NCBI RefSeq assembly: GCF_002803605.1
Contig: NZ_PHRG01000002.1
Coordinates: 372,001 to 436,000 of the forward strand
DNA: 64,000 nt
Direction of reading: 5' to 3'
From: Acinetobacter pseudolwoffii
Lineage (GTDB): Bacteria; Pseudomonadota; Gammaproteobacteria; Pseudomonadales; Moraxellaceae
Below, piece after piece: positions 52,573 to 62,596 of the stretch. Every line of letters starts with the position of its first letter. Position 1 is the stretch's first letter. The translations under genes and the position numbers were made by a program. The notes beneath the pieces were generated by a model. It did not search any database, was not told the DNA's origin, and saw only the letters and a list, made by a program, of their open reading frames with translations.

Positions 52573-53274
52573 TTAAAATTGGCTTTCACACGGGATGCCA
52601 TCGCCGTCACCATCCATTTTAGTATTTGGACAGTTCCGGATAAAAAATAAAGCCTCTTCGTAAGAACCCATCTGGCTACAATGTTCTCTTCCATCACATT
52701 TGAATTGAGATATAGATTGCGAAGCCGTCTCTGAAGTTTTCGGATTAATAGAGTAACTTTGGCTTGGTAACTCAGCACCACGATTTTCTAGATTCTGCCT
52801 ACCCTGCTCAGATAATCCCTCCATAGCTAAATCACCTTGTGCCGCTCGCTGCTCTACTATCAGTTGTTCAAGCTTCTGCTGTTTTTGAACTTGGTAGCTT
52901 TGGTATTTGTTATAAACAAGCCGAACAAGAATCGCAATAATAATTAGTCCCGATATTGTGATTAGTTTGGATCGAGTTGATAATTTTGTCTTTTCATAAC
53001 GTGGAGAAACATGTGCTTCAGGATCTTCATATAAATCATTATTCTGCTTAATAGCCAATTTTGATTTAATATCCAGCCGGATAATATGGTCTGCCTTAAA
53101 CTTTCCATTATCTTCAACCATTAAAAACTTTAATTTTTCCCCAATTTTTAGTGGAATATTTTGATTGGGAAAGTCTTTAATGTGAAAAAATAAGTCTTTA
53201 GATTCCCCTTCGATTTGAATAAAACCAAAACCACGTGCTTCGTGATAGGTTTTGATTTTCCCCTCTTGAAACAT
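52573..53274 (-). CDS. Membrane-anchored cold-shock domain protein with C-terminal excalibur domain
   Basis: 233 residues. A cold-shock nucleic-acid-binding domain (1-70) has RNP1 RGFGFIQI and RNP2 LFFHIKDF. It is followed by a polar linker, a single membrane helix (about 103-120, LITISGLIIIAILVRLVY), a Gln/Glu-rich region and, at 192-233, an excalibur-type calcium-binding motif with paired cysteines (KCDGREHCSQM, RNCPNTKMDGDGDGIPCE). The nucleic-acid-binding part would face the cytoplasm and the excalibur part the periplasm. Such fusions are known from other gammaproteobacteria, but the role is unknown. Confidence 0.8.
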   Translation of the reverse strand: MFQEGKIKTYHEARGFGFIQIEGESKDLFFHIKDFPNQNIPLKIGEKLKFLMVEDNGKFKADHIIRLDIKSKLAIKQNNDLYEDPEAHVSPRYEKTKLSTRSKLITISGLIIIAILVRLVYNKYQSYQVQKQQKLEQLIVEQRAAQGDLAMEGLSEQGRQNLENRGAELPSQSYSINPKTSETASQSISQFKCDGREHCSQMGSYEEALFFIRNCPNTKMDGDGDGIPCESQF

Positions 53275-53359
53275 AATTCACTCTTGTCTTTGATATTTTT
53301 AATAATTGTAATAAAAAATACATCAAAAAGCTTTTATGAAATTCTTTAATAGAAAAACC

Positions 53360-53385
53360 AAAAAAGCACTTATAGGCGCTTTTTT
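53360..53385 (-). terminator. Terminator-like hairpin after the second cold-shock gene
   Basis: Imperfect symmetrical stem with an A run and a T run around a GCGC/GTGC core, in the gap between the two cold-shock genes on the minus strand. Confidence 0.6.
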
Positions 53386-53446
53386 AAATTGAAGAATAGA
53401 GAAATACCGAGTTAAAAATAGAAAATTAAAAATTTCTGGTTTAAAT

Positions 53447-53806
53447 TTATACTTCACCCAAAATTATAAAACCAACTGCGGATACCAGTGCCAACCATAG
53501 CGTTGGGCTAAAAAGAATTGAACGCTTTAACGGAACAGATATTGTGGGTGCCAAAGATGGTAATGCCACAACTTCCGCTACAAACTCGTCCTGTACTTTG
53601 ACATCTAGGCGTACCATATTGTCCAATATTATGGTTTCCTGATGAGGAATCATTCTAAATTTAAGCAGTTCTCCAATTTGAGGATCAATTTCAAGTGAAG
53701 GTAAATCCTGTAGCCTAAAACTTAGTTCTTGAGCGTCATCTGCTAACTCAATGCTGCCTGTACCACGTTCGGAATCATAAGTTTTAATTTTTCCATTCCT
53801 AAACAT
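53447..53806 (-). CDS. Degenerate cold-shock-like domain with C-terminal membrane helix
   Basis: 119 residues. The first 70 align by eye with the neighbouring cold-shock domains (start MFRNGKIKTYDSERG), but the nucleic-acid-binding aromatic residues are lost: RNP1 is GTGSIEL instead of GFGFI, and RNP2 is LSFRLQDL instead of VFFHISDF. A membrane helix (about 97-117, LFSPTLWLALVSAVGFIILG) ends the protein. It probably no longer binds RNA in the usual way. It looks like a diverged tandem duplicate of its neighbours. Confidence 0.7.
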   Translation of the reverse strand: MFRNGKIKTYDSERGTGSIELADDAQELSFRLQDLPSLEIDPQIGELLKFRMIPHQETIILDNMVRLDVKVQDEFVAEVVALPSLAPTISVPLKRSILFSPTLWLALVSAVGFIILGEV

Positions 53807-53962
53807 GACATTTATCCCTATAAATCAACAGATAGTATTTTAAGTGAGAAGAAATAGAGATGATTGTAGCGCTTTGGTAGACGTTTTATTGTTTGCGTAA
53901 CGAAGTATAAGCTTTAAGTTACAAAACCTGAGGTAAGACTATAGTTCATGAATTTTTAGATA

Positions 53963-53990
53963 AAAAAGAGGCGAAAATGCCTCTTCATTT
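53963..53990 (-). terminator. Terminator of the cold-shock gene at 54009
   Basis: On the minus strand, AAGAGGC / GCCTCTT stem with a six-base loop is followed by a T run, 18 bases after the stop codon. Confidence 0.82.
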
Positions 53991-54008
53991 AGTCAAATTC
54001 ACGGTTAA

Positions 54009-54302
54009 TTAACGCTTGAGATTTGATAGTAATGCGGAAGTAATTGACTGGTTATGTGCAGCGACCTTAGATTTTTTAGCTTTCTTTGAAGTATCCTCAA
54101 CACGTTCAATCTTAATGGCTTTATACTTATCGCCATTTTCTACCACATTAAATTTCACGCGTTCATTGCGTTTTGGCTCGCCTTCTGCCGCAGGAAAGTC
54201 TGAAATATGGAAGAACACATCTCCCTCAGCTGAACCAATAAAACCAAAACCTTTTGCAGGGTCGTACTGTTTGATTTTGCCCTGATATAATTCATCTTTC
54301 AT
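54009..54302 (-). CDS. Cold-shock domain protein with basic tail
   Basis: 97 residues. A complete cold-shock domain covers residues 5-70, with RNP1 KGFGFIG and RNP2 VFFHISDF. The C-terminal 25 residues are Lys- and Ser-rich (SKKAKKSKVAAHNQS). It probably binds single-stranded RNA or DNA as a chaperone. It lies on its own transcript, with a terminator directly after it, and is the most typical of the three cold-shock proteins here. Confidence 0.87.
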   Translation of the reverse strand: MKDELYQGKIKQYDPAKGFGFIGSAEGDVFFHISDFPAAEGEPKRNERVKFNVVENGDKYKAIKIERVEDTSKKAKKSKVAAHNQSITSALLSNLKR

Positions 54303-54341
54303 GCTGTTGTCCTATGCTGAAAATGCCCGATCTACATTATA

Positions 54342-54372
54342 TAAAAAAGAGGCTGTAGTAGCCCCTTTTTTC
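54342..54372 (-). terminator. Terminator of upp
   Basis: On the minus strand, imperfect stem AGGGGCTACT / AGCCTCTT-type hairpin followed by a T run, 15 bases after the upp stop. Confidence 0.8.
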
Positions 54373-54386
54373 GTCCTGTTCAAAAA

Positions 54387-55022
54387 TTAGTCTTTCTGAA
54401 CTGAACCAAAGATTTTATCGCCAGCATCACCAAGACCCGGAACGATATAACCATTTTCATTTAAACCGCTGTCGATTGATGCAGTGAACATGATCACATC
54501 AGGATGTGCAGCCTCTACACGCTTAATACCTTCCGGTGCGGCAACCAGAACCATAACACGAATGTCTTTACAGCCACTGGCTTTGAGTACATCAATTGCA
54601 GCTACAAGAGAAGAACCTGTCGCCAACATCGGATCAATGATCATCGCGATACGGTTTTGTACGTCTGGAACCAGTTTTTTATAATAAGTACGGGCTTCCA
54701 GGGTTTCTTCATCACGCTCTAAACCGAGTACAGATACTTTTGCACTTGGAATCAGATTTAAGAAACCATCCAGCATGCCAATACCGGCACGTAGAATCGG
54801 CACAACCGTGATTTTTTTACCGGCAATACGGTCAACTGTGACAGCACCATTCCAGCCATCAATATCATGTTCAACCATTGGCAGGTCTTTAGTCGCTTCA
54901 TAAGTCAGAAGCATGGTCACTTCTTGAGCTAACTCGCGGAAGTTTTTGGTACTGATATCTGCACGACGGAGTAAACCGAGCTTATGTCGGATGAGCGGAT
55001 GACGGATTTCATGGATTGCCAC
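54387..55022 (-). CDS. upp: Uracil phosphoribosyltransferase
   Basis: 211 residues. It makes UMP from uracil and PRPP in pyrimidine salvage. The PRPP loop is [30 protein letters not shown] contributes to uracil binding, and the C-terminal [12 protein letters not shown] motif is present. It lies between the complex I operon and the cold-shock genes and is flanked by terminators on both sides, so it is transcribed alone. Confidence 0.96.
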   Translation of the reverse strand: MAIHEIRHPLIRHKLGLLRRADISTKNFRELAQEVTMLLTYEATKDLPMVEHDIDGWNGAVTVDRIAGKKITVVPILRAGIGMLDGFLNLIPSAKVSVLGLERDEETLEARTYYKKLVPDVQNRIAMIIDPMLATGSSLVAAIDVLKASGCKDIRVMVLVAAPEGIKRVEAAHPDVIMFTASIDSGLNENGYIVPGLGDAGDKIFGSVQKD

Positions 55023-55088
55023 AGGAGAACACCTAAAAGGTTAAAGATAAATTTCCGCTATTATAAAGGCTTTTATTGATTTGTATAA

Positions 55089-55120
55089 ATAAAAAAGCCC
55101 CCAATCATGGAGGCTTTTTT
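55089..55120 (-). terminator. Terminator of the nuo operon
   Basis: Symmetrical hairpin with A run, GCCCCCA / TGGAGGC (one mismatch) and T run, 25 bases beyond the nuoN stop. Confidence 0.85.
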
Positions 55121-55145
55121 GTAATAACGTCAATCTTCGCAGATA

Positions 55146-56690
55146 TTAGTTAAAACCACTTTGAACCAAAGTGAAAATGAATTGCTGTAATTCAGGTGAT
55201 ATTGCGAAGAACGCATATTTAGAAATCGCAATCACTGGATCTGGATAAACACCAATCACAAGTACCGCAAGTGCAGCAAGTAATACCATGATACCGCCGA
55301 CTTTTTGACCCCAATGATTCACCGCATCTAGACGTGGTGTTTCAGGTGGTGTCATGTACAGCACGACCATCACGCGCAGGTAGTAATACAAACCAATACC
55401 TGAACCCAGAATAACCATTGCAGTCAGGAACCAGGCTTCGCCTGCAACCGCAGTTTTAATCACCAGGAACTTACCGATAAAGCCGGCAGTTAAAGGAATA
55501 CCTGCAAGAGACAGCATCATTACGGTTAATACAGCAGTCAGGACTGGACGGCGCCAGAACAGACCACGGTATTCAGCCAGACTACCCGCTTCATCCGTAT
55601 TGTTATACGGACTCGACATCAGCGTCACAACACCGAAAGCACCAATCGTGGTTAATACATAAGTAATCACATACACGTTTACACTTTCAAAAGTCGCAAA
55701 ACCTTGAACCTGTAAGAAATCGGTATTACGTGAACTGACGATGGCAACCAGCAAATAACCAAAGTGCGCAATTGAAGAGTATGCCAGAATACGTTTCAGG
55801 TTCACTTGGCGAACAGCCAGCAAGTTACCTGCAAGAATCGACAATACTGCAATAATCGAAATGATCGTTACGAAGCTGTCTGCCAGGATTAAACCTGAAG
55901 ACAAAATATAACGAACAAACAGACCAATCATCGCCACTTTTGCCACAGTCGCAAGGAAAGTCGCGATTGGTGCTGGTGCACCTGCGTAGACGTCTGGTGT
56001 CCATTTGTGGAATGGTGCCAACGATAATTTAAATGCCACAGCAAATACAATTAAGGCCAGACCAATTACCACAGCTGGCTGACTGAATACAGTAAACAGT
56101 TTGCCCGGTTCAGCAACGAAACTTAAAGTACCGGTATAGGCATAAATATATGCCATACCCATCAGCAGCATTGCAGACGCAGTTGCTGAAAGCACCAGAT
56201 ATTTCACACCTGCTTCAAGCGATTGAGAACGTTGATGTGTATATGCCAACAGGCCGTATACAGGAATCGACATCAACTCAAGGCTAATAAAGAATGATGC
56301 ATAGTGCGAGCTTGCCACCATTAACATTGCACCCGCGACGGATATCAACATCAAGATATACAGCTCTTCACGGTTATCTTTATAAGTTTCGATATACGCG
56401 TGTGACAAGGTACTACAGGCAAGTGCAGCAATCAGAATCACAAACTGGTACAACATCGTAAATGGATCTACGATGAACAGATTCATCACATTGGCAGGTG
56501 CAAATGTGCCTGCCAACAGAACGAAAATGATATAGAACGCTGCTAAGTTCAGACCAACAACAGTTGTCGTCGCAACAAGATTATGGTTACGCTTGATTGC
56601 CGTCAGCAACATCACGACGATCGCAGTTAACGACACGATCATCACAGGTGCGAGCGGCATAAGCTCAGAAAAAGACATTGTGAAGTTCAT
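55146..56690 (-). CDS. nuoN: NADH-quinone oxidoreductase subunit N
   Basis: 514 residues, about 14 membrane helices of the antiporter-like family; includes LSLAPFHKWTPDVYAGAPAP and the proton-channel lysine region KRILAYSSIAHFGY. It is the last gene of the complex I operon and forms part of the proton-pumping arm. Start is three bases after the nuoM stop. Confidence 0.95.
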   Translation of the reverse strand: MNFTMSFSELMPLAPVMIVSLTAIVVMLLTAIKRNHNLVATTTVVGLNLAAFYIIFVLLAGTFAPANVMNLFIVDPFTMLYQFVILIAALACSTLSHAYIETYKDNREELYILMLISVAGAMLMVASSHYASFFISLELMSIPVYGLLAYTHQRSQSLEAGVKYLVLSATASAMLLMGMAYIYAYTGTLSFVAEPGKLFTVFSQPAVVIGLALIVFAVAFKLSLAPFHKWTPDVYAGAPAPIATFLATVAKVAMIGLFVRYILSSGLILADSFVTIISIIAVLSILAGNLLAVRQVNLKRILAYSSIAHFGYLLVAIVSSRNTDFLQVQGFATFESVNVYVITYVLTTIGAFGVVTLMSSPYNNTDEAGSLAEYRGLFWRRPVLTAVLTVMMLSLAGIPLTAGFIGKFLVIKTAVAGEAWFLTAMVILGSGIGLYYYLRVMVVLYMTPPETPRLDAVNHWGQKVGGIMVLLAALAVLVIGVYPDPVIAISKYAFFAISPELQQFIFTLVQSGFN

Positions 56691-56693
56691 GGC

Positions 56694-58307
56694 TTATTGG
56701 ATCTCCACATTTTCAAGTTGAGTCGTTACCTGATCAGCAACTTCAACCACTTCTTGAACTGGAATGTAGCTATTCGCTAACCACGCCATGCTTGAGTTAG
56801 ACACATCAAGGAAGCTTTGTGGGTATAGACCAAGCCAAAGTAGACCAAACGCGCAGATCAACAATAACGCGATTTCACGTGCATTCAGATCTTTTAATGG
56901 ATGTGTATAGTGCTGTTTTTGCGCTTCGTTTGGCACACCAAACAGGGCTTTGTGAATCAGGATTAGACCGTACAGACCTGCAAAGACCAGACTGATTGCC
57001 GCAAGAATAGTGAACGCCGGGAATTGTGCATAAGCACCCATCAAGATCAGGAACTCACCAATGAAGTTACCCAGACCTGGAATACCGACAAGCGCCGCAA
57101 CAAAGAACATCAGGAAGAATGCAAGATACGGGAACTGACCACGCATCCCCCCCATCAAACGCATGTCACGCGTATGCACACGCTCATATACCTGACCACA
57201 CATAATGAACAGTGCAGCAGAGGAAATACCATGTGCCAACATCATGATCATCAGACCCTGGAAGGTCAGGATGTTACCTGCGTAAATCGCAAGTAAAACA
57301 AAGCCCATGTGGGAAATAGATGTATACGCCAGTAAGCGTTTCATGTCGGTTTGCTGGAAAGCACACCAGGCACCGTAGAAGATACCGATTAAACCCAGAA
57401 TGATCGCGATATCTGCAAACTGAGCCGAAGCTGCCGGGAAGAACGGAATCACGAAACGCAATAAACCGTACGCCGCAGTTTTAATCAAGATACCTGCAAG
57501 GTCAACAGAACCCGCGGTTGGTGCTTGCGCATGCGCATCTGGTAACCAGCCGTGTAATGGGAAAACTGGAAGTTTTACCGCAAAACCGATGAATAAACAG
57601 ATCATGAATGCATAAGCAACCGCTGGAGCCTGAGCGTCAAGCGTATTCGCCACACCTAATAAATAGTTGTAGTCGAAACGGATTTCGCCGGTCATGCTAT
57701 AGCCAACAGTCACCAGACCCAGGATACCAATCAGCATCACCAGACCAGCAACCTGCGTGTAAATGAAGAACTTGTTTGCTGCATAAACACGTGACTTGCC
57801 TTCTGCCCCTTTATGACCCCAAAGGGCAATCAGGAAGTAGATCGGTACCAGCATCATCTCCCAGAAGAAGAAGAACAGGAACAGGTCAATCGCCAGGAAT
57901 ACACCGATGACACCACCCAGAGACCATAAAAGGTTGAGGTGGAAGAAGCCAACGTTCTTTTGAATCTCGCCCCATGAACAGCCTACTGCCAGCACACCAA
58001 GGAGTGCCGTCAAGCCAACCATCAGCAGAGATAAACCATCCACGGCAAGGTGAATGTTAATGCCCAGGGTTTGAATCCAAGGCAGTTTGAATTCGGCAGC
58101 CCACGAAGGTGTCGCAGCGCCCAATTCATAGTTATAGGTACCAGTCTGCCAAAGGACGATGGTCAAGACCAAAGTCACCAGCATACCGATCAGCGCGATA
58201 TAACGCGGCAAGTGTTGGTCGAGTTTATCGACCAACCAGCATATGAAACCTGCAATGAACGGAATGAGGATCAGAGCCGGCAAAATAATATTGTTTGGAG
58301 CTTCCAT
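56694..58307 (-). CDS. nuoM: NADH-quinone oxidoreductase subunit M
   Basis: 537 residues, antiporter-like membrane subunit. Signatures: FAVKLPVFPLHGWLPDAHAQ, RLLAYTSISHMGFVLLA and a conserved Glu/Lys pair in the membrane helices. It pumps protons together with NuoL and NuoN. Spacing to nuoL is one base. Confidence 0.96.
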   Translation of the reverse strand: MEAPNNIILPALILIPFIAGFICWLVDKLDQHLPRYIALIGMLVTLVLTIVLWQTGTYNYELGAATPSWAAEFKLPWIQTLGINIHLAVDGLSLLMVGLTALLGVLAVGCSWGEIQKNVGFFHLNLLWSLGGVIGVFLAIDLFLFFFFWEMMLVPIYFLIALWGHKGAEGKSRVYAANKFFIYTQVAGLVMLIGILGLVTVGYSMTGEIRFDYNYLLGVANTLDAQAPAVAYAFMICLFIGFAVKLPVFPLHGWLPDAHAQAPTAGSVDLAGILIKTAAYGLLRFVIPFFPAASAQFADIAIILGLIGIFYGAWCAFQQTDMKRLLAYTSISHMGFVLLAIYAGNILTFQGLMIMMLAHGISSAALFIMCGQVYERVHTRDMRLMGGMRGQFPYLAFFLMFFVAALVGIPGLGNFIGEFLILMGAYAQFPAFTILAAISLVFAGLYGLILIHKALFGVPNEAQKQHYTHPLKDLNAREIALLLICAFGLLWLGLYPQSFLDVSNSSMAWLANSYIPVQEVVEVADQVTTQLENVEIQ

Positions 58308-58308
58308 T

Positions 58309-60204
58309 TTATTTCCCCACGACCTGAATCACGATCAAGATCATCAGTAGGACAACGACACCGAGCCCCATACTAGATGCATATTCACGCAATGAACCGG
58401 TTTGACGTGAACTTGTAAAGCTGTGACCACTTTTGACCAGTGCAGGAAGTACCAGCCATAGACCATCAATTGGATCACGACCGAACAGTTTAGCGAACAG
58501 CAAATATGGCTTCACGAAAATAAGGTCGTATAGCTTATCGAAACCTAATGCATTCCGGCAGATATTGACCAGACCAGCACCCACAGAAGTGGCAGCAAAA
58601 CGTTTGACTGCATTGTAAGCAAAAGCGAACAGCACTACACCAACCACAAGACCCGTCAATGCAACAGCAATGGCGATATATTCAGCCCCATGTGCACCCG
58701 CTTCAAGCGCTTCAGGAATAATGAAGGCTGGAATTTGGGCTGCATCCAGAATGCTCATCACCGGTGCTTTCAGTACGATTGCCAGACCTGTTGAAAGGAC
58801 TGCAAGAATCGCTAATGGGCCCCAGTAAGTTGCACCTTTGATTTCATGATAAGGCGTGTTTTCCTTGCCGAAGAATACCACCCAGATTAAACGGAATGTA
58901 TAAATCGAAGTTAAGAAAGCACCTGCAACACCGACCCAGTACAGCGTGTTATACACTGGTAAACCAGCAATATGACTTTGCGTCCAGACTGCAGCAAGAA
59001 TTGCATCTTTTGAGAAGAAACCAATGGTCAGGAATGGAATCGCTGCCAAGGCACCGCCACCAATCGCGAAACATGCAAACAGGAATTTGTTCTTGTAGAA
59101 CAAACCGCCCATCTTGAAGATGTTCTGTTCATGATGGTAAGCCAGAATTACCGCACCAGACGACAAGAACAAGAGGGCCTTGAAGAATGCGTGAGTCAGC
59201 ATGTGGAACAGACCTGCCTGGTATGCTTCAGCACCAACTGCCATAAACATATAACCGAGCTGACTCATGGTTGAGTAAGCCAGAATACGTTTGATGTCGG
59301 TTTGAACCAGTGCTGCAAAACCAGCAACAAGCAAGGTCACCGCACCTGTGATCGAAATAAACACCATCACTTCTGGTGCAAGTTCAAAGACTGCGAATAG
59401 ACGGCAGCACAGGTAAACACCCGCTGTTACCATGGTCGCAGCGTGGATCAATGCAGAAACAGGTGTTGGACCTGCCATCGCATCCGCCAACCATGTTTGT
59501 AATGGGATCTGTGCAGATTTACCTGCCGCACCCAAGAACAATAACAATGCTGTCCAGATGGTCAGTGAAGAACTTTGCGTCATTACAGTCGCTGCATTTT
59601 CAACGATGTACTGAATGTTCAAAGTACCGAATTGCTGGAAGATCAGGAACATGGCAATCAGCAGGAATACGTCACCGATACGGGTAACAGTAAACGCCTT
59701 GATTGCCGCCAGACCATTTGCAGGGTTCTGGTAGTAATAACCAATCAGCAGGTATGAACACAGACCTACACCTTCCCAACCTAAGAACAATAACGCCAAG
59801 TTATCGCCAAGCACGAGAAGCAACATGCTTGCAACGAACAGGTTGAAGTAAGAGAAGAAACGTGCAAAGTCTTCTTCACCGCGCATGTACCATGAAGCAA
59901 AGATGTGAATTAAGAAACCCACACCTGTCACCATGCCCAGCATCAGTAAAGACAAACCGTCGAGTTGCAAGCTGATGCCCGGTGCAAAACCACCGACATT
60001 GAACCAGGTCCACAGGTGCTGAACATAGAGTTCTTTACCATTGTTAACAAAGTCCAGACCTGCAATCAGTGCAAACAGTGCCGATAAACCAACAGCACCG
60101 ACACCAATTATCGCTGCAACATTTTCAGGAAGCTTGTTGCGCCCCGCCGCTAACAGGACAAAACCAATGAGCGGAAATAAAATTGTTAGATATAAATAAC
60201 TCAT
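58309..60204 (-). CDS. nuoL: NADH-quinone oxidoreductase subunit L
   Basis: 631 residues, the largest antiporter-like subunit, with the long C-terminal lateral helix that braces the membrane arm. Motifs: [37 protein letters not shown] and [17 protein letters not shown]. It overlaps nuoK by four bases. Confidence 0.96.
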   Translation of the reverse strand: MSYLYLTILFPLIGFVLLAAGRNKLPENVAAIIGVGAVGLSALFALIAGLDFVNNGKELYVQHLWTWFNVGGFAPGISLQLDGLSLLMLGMVTGVGFLIHIFASWYMRGEEDFARFFSYFNLFVASMLLLVLGDNLALLFLGWEGVGLCSYLLIGYYYQNPANGLAAIKAFTVTRIGDVFLLIAMFLIFQQFGTLNIQYIVENAATVMTQSSSLTIWTALLLFLGAAGKSAQIPLQTWLADAMAGPTPVSALIHAATMVTAGVYLCCRLFAVFELAPEVMVFISITGAVTLLVAGFAALVQTDIKRILAYSTMSQLGYMFMAVGAEAYQAGLFHMLTHAFFKALLFLSSGAVILAYHHEQNIFKMGGLFYKNKFLFACFAIGGGALAAIPFLTIGFFSKDAILAAVWTQSHIAGLPVYNTLYWVGVAGAFLTSIYTFRLIWVVFFGKENTPYHEIKGATYWGPLAILAVLSTGLAIVLKAPVMSILDAAQIPAFIIPEALEAGAHGAEYIAIAVALTGLVVGVVLFAFAYNAVKRFAATSVGAGLVNICRNALGFDKLYDLIFVKPYLLFAKLFGRDPIDGLWLVLPALVKSGHSFTSSRQTGSLREYASSMGLGVVVLLMILIVIQVVGK

Positions 60205-60509
60205 CCGCGCATCTCACTAGCAGCATCCACATCCAGGTGATGGAAGCGATGATAGAACTGAAGGACGATCGCAAGACCAATACAAGCCTCTGCCGCAGCA
60301 AGCGTCAGGATCAGGATGAACATGATCTGACCATCTGGCTGTGCCCATGCACTGCCCGCCAGGACGAACGCCAAAGCAGCAGCGTTCATCATGATTTCAA
60401 GGCTCATTAAAATAAATAGTAGGTTGCGTCGCACCATTACACCGTAAAAACCCAGTGCAAAGAGAATAGATGCAACGATCAAACCATGCTCTAAAGGGAT
60501 GTTGCCCAT
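60201..60509 (-). CDS. nuoK: NADH-quinone oxidoreductase subunit K
   Basis: 102 residues, three membrane helices, with conserved Glu in the middle of helices 2 and 3 ([13 protein letters not shown] and [13 protein letters not shown]) that take part in proton translocation. Start overlaps the nuoJ stop by one base. Confidence 0.95.
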   Translation of the reverse strand: MGNIPLEHGLIVASILFALGFYGVMVRRNLLFILMSLEIMMNAAALAFVLAGSAWAQPDGQIMFILILTLAAAEACIGLAIVLQFYHRFHHLDVDAASEMRG

Positions 60510-61030
60510 TATTCTTTTTCCTCTTCTGCATCTGGCTCACGTTTACCCAAATGGAATGCAGCTACTAATGCAGCAAGCAATAACATCGCGGCAACTTCAA
60601 CCAACAACAAGTACTGCGTAAAGAGTGCTTGACCCACGGCTTTCGGGCCCACCATTTCCACACCCATTACCAGTGAAGGCTGTGCGTAATCAGAGTTTAA
60701 TACCCATACCAGTACCAGACCGATCAGGAAGCTCATCAGCGCCGGATAAGCCCAAGCCGATGAAGTTAACCATTTACGTTCTTGTTCAACGGTTTGTTCA
60801 CCCAGATTCAGCATCATCACCACGAACACGAACAACACCATGATCGCGCCAGCATAGACAATAATTTCGAGGGCAGCCGCGAACGGCGCACCAACGATCA
60901 TGAACATGCCTGCAACAGCAAGCAAGGATACGATCAGGCTTAATAAAGCATGTACCGGATTCGCGTTAGTCACCACGCGAACCGTAGAGACAATGGCCAC
61001 AAGGGCCATTAAATAAAATGGCCACATCAT
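60509..61030 (-). CDS. nuoJ: NADH-quinone oxidoreductase subunit J
   Basis: 173 residues, five membrane helices and a charged C-terminal tail ([12 protein letters not shown]). The conserved Tyr/Gly helix [19 protein letters not shown] is part of the pi-bulge region in complex I. Overlaps nuoI by four bases. Confidence 0.94.
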   Translation of the reverse strand: MMWPFYLMALVAIVSTVRVVTNANPVHALLSLIVSLLAVAGMFMIVGAPFAAALEIIVYAGAIMVLFVFVVMMLNLGEQTVEQERKWLTSSAWAYPALMSFLIGLVLVWVLNSDYAQPSLVMGVEMVGPKAVGQALFTQYLLLVEVAAMLLLAALVAAFHLGKREPDAEEEKE

Positions 61031-61569
61031 GGTAATAGACTCCGTACATCAACAGGTGCACTTTCACGCTGTGCTTGACCTTTGTCCTTGCCTGCAACTG
61101 CCATACCGGTGACACGGTAGAAGTTATAGTCAGGATATTTACCAGGACCAGAAATCAGCAAGTGTTCTTTTTCATAGACCAGGTCTTGACGAACATATTC
61201 ACCGAGTTCGAAATCCGGGGTCATTTGAATGGCTGTGGTTGGACAGGCTTCTTCACACATACCGCAGAAAATACAACGTGAGAAGTTGATACGGAAAAAC
61301 TCCGGATACCAGCGACCATCTTCACGTTCTGCTTTTTGTAATGAGATACAGCCTACCGGACAGGCAACCGCACACAGGTTACATGCAACACAACGCTCTT
61401 CGCCATCAGGGTCACGCGTTAATACAATACGACCACGGAAACGTGGTGGCACGATTTCTTCGGCCGGCACTTCTGGATATAAAATCGTGTCACGTTTACG
61501 CGTTACATGGCTAAACACCATCCAAAGCGAACGAACAATCGATCCAAATCCAGCTAGAAATTTAAACAT
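61027..61569 (-). CDS. nuoI: NADH-quinone oxidoreductase subunit I (4Fe-4S)
   Basis: 180 residues with two ferredoxin-type cluster motifs, [16 protein letters not shown] and [16 protein letters not shown], which bind clusters N6a and N6b. It carries electrons towards the quinone site. Lies 16 bases after nuoH. Confidence 0.97.
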   Translation of the reverse strand: MFKFLAGFGSIVRSLWMVFSHVTRKRDTILYPEVPAEEIVPPRFRGRIVLTRDPDGEERCVACNLCAVACPVGCISLQKAEREDGRWYPEFFRINFSRCIFCGMCEEACPTTAIQMTPDFELGEYVRQDLVYEKEHLLISGPGKYPDYNFYRVTGMAVAGKDKGQAQRESAPVDVRSLLP

Positions 61570-61585
61570 TTTGTTCTCCCTGCCC

Positions 61586-62593
61586 TTACCACAAGATCAC
61601 GGCACCAGTCACCAACAGGTTGACTAGAGCTAATGGCAAGCAAATTTTCCAACCAAAGTTCATTACCTGGTCATAACGTGGACGCATTAATGAACCACGT
61701 GCCAACACGAACATCATTACAAAGAATGCTGTTTTGATAATGAACCAGAATGCTGCTGGAAGGAACGGAATTTCAAGGTTGAATGGCGCGAGCCAGCCAC
61801 CGAAGAATAACGTCACGATTAAAGCAGAGATCAGTACTACGTTGACGTATTCCGCAACGAAGAACATCCCCCACTTCATGCCGCCGTATTCGACATGATA
61901 ACCTTCAGCCAGTTCTTGTTCTGCTTCTGGTTGGTCAAATGGATGACGATGCGTCACCGCAACACCCGCAACCACGAAGATCAGGAAGCCAAGGAACTGA
62001 GGCACCACGAACCAGACATCACGTTGTGCTTCAACGATTTCACGCATGTTGAATGAGCCGGCAATTGCCACCACACCCATCAGCGAGATCCCCAGGAACA
62101 CTTCATAAGAAATGGTCTGAGCCGCAGAACGTAAACCACCGAGTAAGGCGTATTTGTTGTTGGATGACCAGCCACCGAACAGTACTGCATAGACTGCAAT
62201 ACCTGCCATTGCCATAAAGAACAACAGGCCGATGCTCATGTCTGCCACACCTAGATAAGGTGAAACAGGAATAACCATGAACGACAGCACAGCAGTTGCC
62301 ATCGCAACTGCTGGCGCCATACGGAAAGTCAGTTTGTCAGCAAATTTTGGTGTCCAGTCTTCCTTGAACATGATTTTCAGCATGTCGGCAACAATCTGGA
62401 ACATACCGCCCGGACCGACACGGTTCGGACCGTAACGGTCTTGCCACAAGCCGAGTAAACGGCGTTCAATAAAAGACATCAACGCAGCGATCAGTACCAC
62501 AACCAGTAAGATCACGATCGCTTGAATGACTGAATAGGCGATTGGCCAGTTTTCAGCCCAAAACGGCGTTTGACGGATTAATTCTTGTTCCAT
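61586..62593 (-). CDS. nuoH: NADH-quinone oxidoreductase subunit H
   Basis: 335 residues, eight membrane helices. [19 protein letters not shown] near the N-terminus and [20 protein letters not shown] are the signatures around the quinone-binding and proton-entry region. It links the peripheral and membrane arms. Spacing to nuoG is three bases. Confidence 0.96.
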   Translation of the reverse strand: MEQELIRQTPFWAENWPIAYSVIQAIVILLVVVLIAALMSFIERRLLGLWQDRYGPNRVGPGGMFQIVADMLKIMFKEDWTPKFADKLTFRMAPAVAMATAVLSFMVIPVSPYLGVADMSIGLLFFMAMAGIAVYAVLFGGWSSNNKYALLGGLRSAAQTISYEVFLGISLMGVVAIAGSFNMREIVEAQRDVWFVVPQFLGFLIFVVAGVAVTHRHPFDQPEAEQELAEGYHVEYGGMKWGMFFVAEYVNVVLISALIVTLFFGGWLAPFNLEIPFLPAAFWFIIKTAFFVMMFVLARGSLMRPRYDQVMNFGWKICLPLALVNLLVTGAVILW

Positions 62594-62596
62594 GAA

